Positions 1-5,836 of a DNA stretch of 32,653 nt are shown here, piece after piece. Position 1 is the first letter of the stretch; every line of letters begins with the position of its first letter. The stretch spans positions 1 through 32,653 of the forward strand of contig SCUG01000462.1 in the NCBI GenBank assembly GCA_004297645.1, in the 5' to 3' direction. Origin of the DNA: Saprospiraceae bacterium (GTDB taxonomy: Bacteria > Bacteroidota > Bacteroidia > Chitinophagales > Saprospiraceae). A program made the position numbers and the translations under genes. The notes under the pieces are model-generated. The model made no database searches, was not told where the DNA came from, and saw only the letters and a list, made by a program, of their open reading frames with translations.

Positions 1-477
1 TCAAAGCGCCGCCAAATCCAGTTGGATAACATCGAAAAACTGCCCATCCAAATGGTGGAAATCGTGGTCGGTGGTGAGCAAAGTCAAGCCAAGCACGGAG
101 GCAGTGGCAGCAATCCAGAGAGCCTGCCCCGAATTTTCGGGGTCGTTCTTTCCCATGTTTCGGGCGCTTGTTCCGAGTGGCCGCCCTGGCAGGCGACCCT
201 GGCTGAAAGCATCAATTTCGGCGTATCGCTGGATGATGGTTTCCACGTGAATGTCAGTAATGGGAAATTTTTGAACGAATTGAAACAGCCTTGAAATTCT
301 GGCGACGCCCCATTGGCTTTGAATGGCGATGGAGCGAATTTCACCGGCGGTCACGACGGACAACACGGAAGTGTTCGGAGCGGCGAGCGGGGCGTGAAGC
401 GCATCAATTTGGGCAGCCAGCCGCTGGTTTTCCCTGAGATAAAGGAGGAGGATGTTGGTGTCGAGGAGGAAATTCAT
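1..477 (-). CDS. VapC-type PIN-domain toxin with internal insertion
   Basis: This is a 158-residue PIN-domain protein, the ribonuclease toxin of a VapBC-type toxin-antitoxin pair. The first PIN acidic residue is in the N-terminal LLDTN (D6), the second in TAGE (E46), then MGKND (D112), and TTDHDF near residue 137. In the Bacteroidota relatives I remember, MGKND runs directly into LWIAATA. Here seven residues (PENSGQA) separate them, and their codons (121-141) contain a near-perfect palindrome at 127-142. The start ATG at 477 overlaps the antitoxin stop (ATGA), a usual arrangement for translational coupling. The stop is at the very edge of the window, so nothing downstream is visible. The fold call is firm. 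Whether the insertion leaves an active nuclease is unknown. Confidence 0.88.
   Translation of the reverse strand: MNFLLDTNILLLYLRENQRLAAQIDALHAPLAAPNTSVLSVVTAGEIRSIAIQSQWGVARISRLFQFVQKFPITDIHVETIIQRYAEIDAFSQGRLPGRPLGTSARNMGKNDPENSGQALWIAATASVLGLTLLTTDHDFHHLDGQFFDVIQLDLAAL
127..142. repeat. 16-nt palindrome inside the PIN catalytic region
   Basis: CCCCGAA-TT-TTCGGGG is a 7-bp perfect inverted repeat with a 2-nt centre. It lies inside the in-frame 21-nt segment that interrupts the MGKND/LWIAATA junction of the PIN gene. It looks like a small palindromic insertion, but that rests on my memory of uninterrupted relatives. Confidence 0.6.
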
Positions 478-826
478 GCGCTGAGCATCGCCAAAAGTTC
501 TTCAATGGGTTCCTGCACGTTGATTTCTGCAATCAACTTGTCCAATTCTTGCCGGTCAAAACCTTTGAAGTTTTGTTCCGTCAGAATTCTTCAAGCGTCA
601 GGTTCTTGCGCAACGGCCTCATGGCATCGGCAAAAATGGCAATTTCATTGGGCTGTGCAACTGGCTCGACAGGTTTGTTGATACCTTTGGAGGAGGGTTG
701 GCCGTTCCGGGCAGTTTTGCGGGCGGGCTTTTTTTCAGCCGAAATGACTTGCAAGACCTGGAGTCGCTCCAAACTGCGTAGCAGCGGCAGTGCTTCTTCC
801 CTCAATAATTTTACGGTGATGGTCAT
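474..826 (-). pseudogene. Frameshifted antitoxin of the PIN toxin
   Basis: The N-terminal part starts with ATG at 826 (MTITVKLLREEALPLL) and runs 81 residues to LTLEEF, then hits TGA at about 581. One base out of frame, translation continues as LTEQNFKGFDRQ and ends EPIEELLAMLSA, stopping in the ATGA overlap with the toxin. The joined LTLEEF-LTEQNF string and the EPIEELL tail match the C-terminal part of small Bacteroidota antitoxins as I know them. A single missing C in TTC(C)TGACG near 583-586 would explain the break. The N-terminal half may bind DNA or dimerise. The tail that normally neutralises the toxin would be lost. A sequencing error or non-canonical -1 slippage are alternatives; there is no classic slippery heptamer. 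Confidence 0.8.
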
Positions 827-836
827 TGCTTCTAAA

Positions 837-946
837 TTTTCTCAAAAGTACGGGAATTTCGTTGCAGTCGTTTCACAAAATCAACCTGAGGCCGGTGCAA
901 AGCCACCTGGTGCTTCCGCCACCGCATTTTGCAGGCGTATTTTGCC
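837..946. repeat. Intergenic repeat, copy 1
   Basis: About 110 nt align almost without gaps to 2188-2296. Shared blocks are CTCAAAAnTAC, GAATTTCGTT, ACCTGA, GCTTCCGnCACCGCAT and TTGCAGGCGTATTTTGCC. Weaker similarity continues to about 985. The left end abuts the start of the antitoxin gene and contains CAAAAGTA at 843-850, which is a TAnnTTTG-like -7 box on the minus strand. No coding potential was seen in 827-1046. Confidence 0.75.
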
Positions 947-1046
947 AGTCATTTGGAAGGAAGAAGAAACCGGAAGGCATACGAATTAATCCCAAATCAT
1001 GGCAGCAGACTCCCTTTTCGGTGCAAGGTTCATGGGTGATTATCCG

Positions 1047-1607
1047 TCAAGAAGGTAAAACCAGCATCGCTCCCGTCCAATTACCGGACTCCGGGTCGGG
1101 GTCTTCAAAAAACATGGCTGGCGGCTGATGGGCGAGTGCTTTGGCGATTTTTCTAACCCAAAGCGGGGCAGGGGATTCAGGTTCGGGGATGAAATCGAAT
1201 ACAATATCGGCGTGCATGGGCAGCCCTGCGTCAGCGGAAAAAACGGGGGCATCCGTTCTGAGTTGCCCCTTGTCGTCCAAAGGCGTAAAGGCAACCCGGA
1301 CTTTTGGCAACTCCTCGCCTAAGCTCTGGTCGGCTACTTTGGAGGGAATATCTTCGACATCTCCTGCTTTGATTAATGCCATGCCACAGTAGGCATGAAA
1401 CCCTACGACTAAAGATTTGAAGTGCTTCTTGCAAAAACCGGCGCCGGCGTAAAGAAGACGGAGCACGGAAACGTCATTTCTGCCGGGTGGCGGCTTGAAG
1501 GCATTCTCTTTCAATTGCCCGGCAGATTTCGAGTACATCAAAGGGTGTACGATGCCCCTGGCGAGCACTTCCTGAAAGGTGATAATGGGGGAAACCTCGA
1601 TATTCAT
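1047..1607 (-). CDS. Uncharacterised protein, second gene of an overlapping pair
   Basis: This encodes 186 residues with no signal peptide or membrane segment, so it is probably cytoplasmic. I do not recognise a named domain. Visible features are an N-terminal block ARGIVHPLMYSKSAG followed by LKENAFKPPPGRNDVSVLR, a middle section with a lone GFHAYCGMA, and HADIVF near residue 132 before an acidic, proline-rich stretch. The pattern HP-x-K-x-AF-x-PP-x-DVSVLR gives the impression of a widespread but uncharacterised bacterial family. Its ATG overlaps the stop of the upstream gene by 4 nt (1604-1607), so the two are very likely co-translated. The neighbourhood is rich in toxin-antitoxin genes, so a conflict or addiction role is possible. 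That is inference only. Confidence 0.75.
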   Translation of the reverse strand: MNIEVSPIITFQEVLARGIVHPLMYSKSAGQLKENAFKPPPGRNDVSVLRLLYAGAGFCKKHFKSLVVGFHAYCGMALIKAGDVEDIPSKVADQSLGEELPKVRVAFTPLDDKGQLRTDAPVFSADAGLPMHADIVFDFIPEPESPAPLWVRKIAKALAHQPPAMFFEDPDPESGNWTGAMLVLPS

Positions 1608-2116
1608 TGAGTAGGTGACAAATGGGCGAACAAGTGTTGCAAGGCTTCGAGCAAGTCAGCAGGAAAATCCTTTCCGGCGAGGTCGAGATGCTCATTTTCC
1701 ATTGTTTTCCCGGATGGCAATTGCGCAAAAAAATTAGCCTTGCTTTTGCCGATTTCGACGGTAACGAAGTGACTGTCTCCATGTTCCCAGTCTATCGTAA
1801 CCGTGCTATAAGGGGTGGGGGTTATGTTTTCCGGTTCTAAATGTTCGAGGAAGGATTCGGGCAATAGTCTCAGGAAGTTAAGGCAGGCATCCGCTACTTC
1901 CGGGCTGACAGGAATGGCGCCGTACCCGTCCCAATTGTTTTTTAGGCGAGTGAAGGACTGGATTTTCGTCCGGACGGCGCTCCAACGGTCTTTTCTTTTG
2001 AAAGCCTTTTTTTCCGGGCTGTTGCGATGCAGGAACTCATAGACTTTGGGGAGCCATTTCTCGTCCAATTGGTCAATGAGCCGGTGCAATTCTTCCCGTT
2101 GATAAGATATAGTCAT
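1604..2116 (-). CDS. Uncharacterised NWDGYGA-motif protein
   Basis: This encodes 170 residues, cytoplasmic by appearance. The N-terminus (EELHRLIDQLDEKWLPKVYEFL) resembles the short helical segment at the start of many small antitoxin-like proteins. Residues 55-80 hold LKNNWDGYGAIPVSPEVADA, a motif I have seen in many uncharacterised bacterial proteins. A beta-rich half follows, with ITPTPYSTVTIDWEHGDSHF and VEIGKSKANFFAQ. The gene overlaps the next one by ATGA at 1604-1607, giving a two-gene cassette. The upstream region carries repeat copy 2, with CAAAAATA at 2194-2201 as a possible minus-strand -7 box. The function is unknown. An antitoxin or regulator role for the downstream partner is the most natural guess. 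Confidence 0.78.
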   Translation of the reverse strand: MTISYQREELHRLIDQLDEKWLPKVYEFLHRNSPEKKAFKRKDRWSAVRTKIQSFTRLKNNWDGYGAIPVSPEVADACLNFLRLLPESFLEHLEPENITPTPYSTVTIDWEHGDSHFVTVEIGKSKANFFAQLPSGKTMENEHLDLAGKDFPADLLEALQHLFAHLSPTQ

Positions 2117-2187
2117 CGTTCATTCAAGTTTTGAAAACAGCGCTTAAAGATAGCGCCTTCGATTAGTGAATGGTCTTCGCTCAAAAA

Positions 2188-2325
2188 TTTCCTCAAAAAT
2201 ACATGAATTTCGTTTCCATTGTTTTTCAGATTTTACCTGAAATGAAACGGGGTATCGTGGCGCTTCCGGCACCGCATCTTGCAGGCGTATTTTGCCGGGC
2301 GGTGGGTAGGAGAAAGATGAAACAG
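2188..2325. repeat. Intergenic repeat, copy 2
   Basis: The first 109 nt align with copy 1 (837-946). The right part, from GAAACGG to about 2325, aligns with copy 3 (3201-3290), for example TTGCAGG..ATTTTGC followed by a GGGC.GTGG purine-rich tail. It fills the space between the divergent genes starting at 2116 and 2372. Confidence 0.75.
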
Positions 2326-2371
2326 CCTCCTCCATTTTCACCTTTTCCATACCTTTGGAATCAAAAATTCT

Positions 2372-3130
2372 ATGGAAGAAAACGAACACTTCATCGAGGG
2401 CATCTACAACTGGTGCGACCGCTGGTGCGAGCGCTGCAAATACACTGACCGATGCTATAGTTTTCAAATGGACGTGGAAGACGGCTTCGACCCGCTGAAC
2501 CGGGACCTCTCCGGCGAAGAGGTCTGGGCGCACGTCGGCAAGCGCTTTGCCCAGGCGCTCGAAATGCTTCGCAAACACGCCGCCGAACAGGGCATTGACC
2601 TCGACAACCTGCCCGATGTGGAAGAAGAACCGCCCAGCGAAAGGGCTGCCCGGCTGGAGGCGCTCTGCGAAGAAATCCACGAAGAATACATCGAACGCAG
2701 CCACTCGTTTTTCGAAGAAAACAAAACCTATTTTGAGGACAAAGGCCACGAAACCATCAGTTGGGTGCAGATGGGATTGTCTGGCGAAGAGGAGGTGCTG
2801 GCAAAATGGGAAGAGGTGAACGACCAGGCCGAAGTCATTCAGTGGTACACTTATTTTGTCGGGGTGAAAATACGCCGGGCTATAAACGGCCTCGACGACA
2901 TGCACGAAGACCACTGGGGCAGCCCTGAACAAAGCGACGCCAACCGCACGGCCCGCGTCGTCATGCTGGCCATCGAACGGAGCATGGCCGGCTGGCAGGT
3001 GATGCTGCATGCTTTTCCAGAAAAGGAGGACGGCATCATCCAACCCCTGGCACTGCTGGCCAGGTTTCGCCGGATGGTAGTGACGACCTTCCCACGCTGG
3101 GCTGAGGCGGGGCCAGACGTGGTGTGGTAA
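2372..3130 (+). CDS. Uncharacterised protein with a four-cysteine cluster
   Basis: This encodes 252 residues with no signal peptide. Residues 15-28 read CDRWCERCKYTDRC, a C-x3-C-x2-C-x5-C cluster suited to a zinc or Fe-S site. The rest is strongly acidic and helical: EEEPPSERAARLEALCEEIHEEYIERSHSFFEENK, in shortened form EEEPP..EALCEEIHEE, then a WVQMGLSGEEEVLAKWEEV region, VIQWYTYFVGVKIRRAINGLDD near 165-185 and a QSDANRTARVVMLAIERS helix. I know similar Bacteroidota proteins only as hypothetical. It stands alone between two repeat copies. A TACCTTTG box at 2350-2357 sits 14 nt before the ATG, too close for an ordinary leader and without a clear -33 partner. Confidence 0.82.
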   Translation: MEENEHFIEGIYNWCDRWCERCKYTDRCYSFQMDVEDGFDPLNRDLSGEEVWAHVGKRFAQALEMLRKHAAEQGIDLDNLPDVEEEPPSERAARLEALCEEIHEEYIERSHSFFEENKTYFEDKGHETISWVQMGLSGEEEVLAKWEEVNDQAEVIQWYTYFVGVKIRRAINGLDDMHEDHWGSPEQSDANRTARVVMLAIERSMAGWQVMLHAFPEKEDGIIQPLALLARFRRMVVTTFPRWAEAGPDVVW

Positions 3131-3200
3131 GGCGTTCTACGCCGGGGGTGCTGCCCCTGCGCCTCATCCATTTCCTCCACGAAACGCCCGCCCGCCACCG

Positions 3201-3290
3201 CCCCGAAACGGACGGTGCGACCTGGCGGTTTCGGCATCGGATATTGCAGGAGCATTTTGCGGGGCAGTGGAAAGAGAATGAAGCAATAAA
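3201..3290. repeat. Intergenic repeat, copy 3 (partial)
   Basis: This 90-nt stretch aligns with the right half of copy 2. Both have GAAACGG, then GGCG.TTCGGCA or GGCGCTTCCGGCA, TTGCAGG, ATTTTGC, GGGCaGTGG and a purine-rich tail. The left half of the repeat is not recognisable. It lies between the cysteine-cluster gene and the second toxin-antitoxin pair. Confidence 0.6.
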
Positions 3291-3328
3291 CCAGTAGCTT
3301 TGTAAATAATCCATCAACCATAACCGCT

Positions 3329-3541
3329 TTGGCACTGAAAGAAGAAGTCCGCAGACTAAGCGCCGTTGAGCGCATCCTTTTCGTGCAGTACATCCTCGAC
3401 ACGCTGCGGGAGGATGCGGGCGAGTTCGAGTTGAGCGAAGAATGGAAGCAGGAACTCGACCGCCGCACCACCTCCTACCTCGATGGCACTGCAAAAACCT
3501 ATGCTTGGCAGGAAGTCCGGGCAAAAGTGCAGCAGCAATGA
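3329..3541 (+). CDS. Addiction-module antitoxin component (RelB/ParD-like)
   Basis: This encodes 70 residues, including LSAVERILFVQYILDTL near the N-terminus and FELSEEWKQELDRRTTSYLDGTA. This is the layout of the short antitoxin family annotated as putative addiction module component, which is normally paired with a RelE/ParE toxin. No ATG or GTG exists in frame upstream, and TTG at 3329 fits the expected N-terminus, so a TTG start is inferred. A TAGCTTTG box (3295-3302) at the end of repeat copy 3 may be the -7 element, but no TTG lies at the right distance. The stop overlaps the toxin ATG (3538-3541, ATGA), indicating translational coupling. Confidence 0.8.
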   Translation: MALKEEVRRLSAVERILFVQYILDTLREDAGEFELSEEWKQELDRRTTSYLDGTAKTYAWQEVRAKVQQQ

Positions 3542-3711
3542 ACCACACGCTCGTTTTCCACCAAGAAGCGCTGGAGAAAATCCAGGATGCTCACGACTGG
3601 TACGAACTGCAAAGGAAAGGGCTTGGCTTGGAGTTCATGGACGCCATTGGCAAAGTGGTACAGCGCATTTTGTCAAATCCGAACGATAAGACCGACCGCC
3701 ACCTCCCCTAA
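3538..3711 (+). pseudogene. Truncated ParE/RelE-type toxin
   Basis: The reading frame from ATG 3538 gives 57 residues. LVFHQEALEKIQDAHDWYE and GLGLEFMDAIGKVVQRI are the standard N-terminal half of ParE/RelE toxins, where a Y-E-x-x-GLG-x-F helix precedes the beta sheet. Family members are about 95-100 residues. The C-terminal strands that carry the RNA- or gyrase-directed surface (usually an RRxLLRRFPY-like segment) are absent in all three frames after ILSNPND. The product is therefore probably inactive. The coding similarity stops a few bases before TTGGCGCTTCCG (3717-3728), a word shared with the intergenic repeat, so repeat-linked rearrangement may have cut the gene. Confidence 0.75.
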
Positions 3712-3762
3712 ATAATTGGCGCTTCCGCCCACCTGCGCCATTGGAATATTTTCAGGCAGAAG

Positions 3763-3792
3763 TTGCAAAAAGTTTTCCCCACTCTATATTTG
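3763..3792 (+). promoter_or_regulatory. Bacteroidota-type promoter for the ATP-grasp/GNAT pair
   Basis: TTG at 3763-3765, exactly 19 nt, then TATATTTG at 3785-3792. This matches the Bacteroidota sigma-A pattern TTG-N19-TAnnTTTG without mismatch. Predicted transcription start is near 3798, about 23 nt before the ATG at 3821. Confidence 0.75.
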
Positions 3793-3820
3793 CCCCCCGA
3801 TTCTAATATTCAACCTTAAA

Positions 3821-5110
3821 ATGGAAAAAACCACGCGCAAACGGCGCTTTCTTTTTGTCTCCCGATGGGGTGACTTGCTCGACATAGTGAATGCAGTGCA
3901 GGAAGAAGGCAACGATGTAAAAATGTTCATCGAATACAAGCCCTGCTTAGAAGTCGGCGACGGCTTCGTCCCCAAAGTTAGCGAATGGCAAAGCCACATC
4001 GCCTGGGCCGACATCGTTGTGTTCGACTACACGGGCTACGGGAAAATAGCCGAAGAATTGCGGGCCACCGGCAAGCCTGTCTTCGGGGGCAGCGAGTACA
4101 CCGACAAGCTGGAGATAGACCGCAGTTTTGGGCAAGATGAACTGAAAAGGCACAAAATCAACATCCTGAAATACAAGGAATTTCAGACCTTCAGCGAAGC
4201 CATCGCCTATGTGGAAGCACACCCGAACTCCTACGTGCTCAAACCCAGCGGCGAGACGCAAGATTTTAAACAGCTCCTGTTTGTGGGCAAGGAAGACGAT
4301 GGTAGTGACATCGTACGGATGCTAAAGGCTTATGAAAAAAGCTGGGGCAACATGGGTGCCTTTCAACTGCAACGCCGGGTGAGGGGCGTGGAAGTAAGTG
4401 TATCTGCCTATTTCAACGGCAAGGAGTTCATCAAACCCGTCAACATAACTTTCGAGCACAAAAAACTTTTCCCCAAAGAACTCGGCGTCTCCACCGGAGA
4501 AATGGGCACCAGTATGTTTTGGACGGACGACAACCCCATCTTCGACGCCACCCTTGGCCGCATGGAAAAAACCCTCGCCAAAGATGGCTTCACCGGCCAC
4601 ATAGACATCAACTGCATCGTGAATGGAAAGGGCATTTATCCCTTGGAATTTACCTCTCGCTTTGGCTATCCGCAAGTGTACATTCAGCGGGAAGGCATCA
4701 GTGAACCTTTCGGCGACATGCTGTTCAAGCTGGCCACCGGCCAATCGTTCAAGCTAAAAACCAAACCCGGCTTCCAGGTCGGGGTTTACATGGTCGTGCC
4801 GCCTTTCCCTTACAACGACGACAAAACCTTCGAGCTTTTTTCCAAAGATGCCGTCGTCGTTTTCAAAGACAAAAGCATGAAGGGTATCCATCCGGTCCAC
4901 CTCCAGCAGGTAAACGGCGAATGGCTTATCACCGGCGACGCGGGCATGCCTATTCTCGTCGTGGGCACGGGTATCACCATGAAGGAGGCTCAACACCTGG
5001 CTTACAACCGCATCTCCAACGTCTTTATAAACAATTCCTACTACCGCACCGACATCGGCGACCGATGGACGGAGGATTCGGACAGGTTGTGGGCCTGGAA
5101 GTTCCTGTAA
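3821..5110 (+). CDS. PurD-like ATP-grasp ligase
   Basis: This encodes 429 residues of the ATP-grasp superfamily, most like phosphoribosylamine-glycine ligase (PurD) in layout. The N-terminal third (RRFLFVSRWGDLLDIV to KPVFGG) is a Rossmann-like pre-ATP-grasp domain. NSYVLKPSGETQDFKQLL is the nucleotide-binding strand and lysine. VRGVEVSVSAYFNGKEF and GVSTGEMGTSMFW parallel the PurD EG-E-S and TGGMG segments. GHIDINCIVNGKGIYPLEFTSRFGYPQ carries the metal-binding E/N region. It differs enough from true PurD (N-terminal GxGxREHA not seen) that another amine/carboxylate ligation is likely. ATG 3821 is chosen because it follows the promoter and starts the conserved region. It is followed after 8 nt by an acetyltransferase, so the two probably form an operon. 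The substrate is unknown. Confidence 0.85.
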   Translation: MEKTTRKRRFLFVSRWGDLLDIVNAVQEEGNDVKMFIEYKPCLEVGDGFVPKVSEWQSHIAWADIVVFDYTGYGKIAEELRATGKPVFGGSEYTDKLEIDRSFGQDELKRHKINILKYKEFQTFSEAIAYVEAHPNSYVLKPSGETQDFKQLLFVGKEDDGSDIVRMLKAYEKSWGNMGAFQLQRRVRGVEVSVSAYFNGKEFIKPVNITFEHKKLFPKELGVSTGEMGTSMFWTDDNPIFDATLGRMEKTLAKDGFTGHIDINCIVNGKGIYPLEFTSRFGYPQVYIQREGISEPFGDMLFKLATGQSFKLKTKPGFQVGVYMVVPPFPYNDDKTFELFSKDAVVVFKDKSMKGIHPVHLQQVNGEWLITGDAGMPILVVGTGITMKEAQHLAYNRISNVFINNSYYRTDIGDRWTEDSDRLWAWKFL

Positions 5111-5118
5111 AAGGATGA

Positions 5119-5628
5119 ATGATGCCTTTACATTTCAAAGAAATCACCGAAGCCCCCGCCCCATTTTTCAACCTGCTGCCGCCCGACTGGCAGGAGGGCA
5201 TTGTGCCACAATGGCCCATTTATCAATCTACGGCTCGAATTTTCGCTTTGAAAAAAAAAGGAGAAATCCATTGCGGTGGCATCGTCTTTCCCACCGTTTC
5301 TCCCGACACCCAGGCCTACCGGGAAGAGGCACAGGGCTGGTTCGGCCGCGGGTTCCTTTACATCGGGTTCCTTTTTGTGCCGGAAAAGTACCGAGGCAAA
5401 CGCTATGGAACGACGTGGCTGGAGGCGTTGGAAAAGCAATTTCCCGGACAGGCTTTTTGGCTGGCCATTGACGAATACGGCTTGCACAACTTTTATGAAA
5501 AAAACGGCTTCCAACTGGTAAAGCAGGTAACGGGAGAATTTGGCCCCGAATGGATTTTGGAAAGAGCTGCAAATGCCGGCATCACTACCCCGCCTCCCGC
5601 ACCGCCCCCATTTTCAAAGAGACGCTGA
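5119..5628 (+). CDS. GNAT-family N-acetyltransferase
   Basis: This encodes 169 residues. The GNAT acetyl-CoA signature is at residues 83-100 (YIGFLFVPEKYRGKRYGTTW region), with RGKRYG as the pyrophosphate loop, followed by the alpha-helix TWLEALEKQF. DEYGLHNFYEKNGFQLV near 135-150 is the usual C-terminal motif, in which Tyr is the general acid. The substrate is not evident. The C-terminal tail is proline-rich (TTPPPAPPPFSKRR) and may be disordered. It starts 8 nt after the ATP-grasp gene and shares its promoter, suggesting they act on the same small molecule or peptide. There are two adjacent ATGs (5119 and 5122). AAGGA at 5111-5115 precedes them, an unusually visible Shine-Dalgarno for this genome. 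Confidence 0.87.
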   Translation: MMPLHFKEITEAPAPFFNLLPPDWQEGIVPQWPIYQSTARIFALKKKGEIHCGGIVFPTVSPDTQAYREEAQGWFGRGFLYIGFLFVPEKYRGKRYGTTWLEALEKQFPGQAFWLAIDEYGLHNFYEKNGFQLVKQVTGEFGPEWILERAANAGITTPPPAPPPFSKRR

Positions 5629-5656
5629 AACGACAAAAACGATAGCGCCGCCATCT

Positions 5657-5686
5657 TTGAATTGTGCGGGAATAACGCCATATTTG
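5657..5686 (+). promoter_or_regulatory. Probable promoter for the BNR-repeat T9SS protein
   Basis: TTG at 5657-5659, 19 nt, then CATATTTG at 5679-5686: one mismatch to the TTG-N19-TAnnTTTG pattern. The start codon of the next gene is at 5837, so the leader would be about 145 nt. Nothing else was seen in 5629-5836. Confidence 0.5.
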
Positions 5687-5836
5687 TCACCGGACATCTA
5701 TTCACTTAGAAAGCTTTCCCATTTCTTCACCTTGTGCCTGTCAATGAACCGGAGTTCGGTTTTCGACCCATTCAACAAGTGTCCCTGACCTGCCCCCGGC
5801 ATTGCCGGTGCATAACCTTACAAAATTCCTCACGCC

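Noticed and set aside
570..595. Programmed frameshift in the antitoxin
   Set aside because: There is no canonical X-XXY-YYZ slippery heptamer and no strong downstream structure; a one-base deletion is simpler.
2350..2357. TACCTTTG as promoter -7 box for the gene at 2372
   Set aside because: No TTG lies 18-20 nt upstream, and the leader would be under 10 nt.
2144..3043. 299-residue minus-strand open frame opposite the cysteine-cluster gene
   Set aside because: The Phe/Val-rich low-complexity translation is typical of the reverse of an acidic, Glu-rich gene, and it runs through repeat copy 2.
3717..3762. Possible fourth copy of the intergenic repeat
   Set aside because: Only TTGGCGCTTCCG and scattered bases match; the rest of the alignment needs several gaps.
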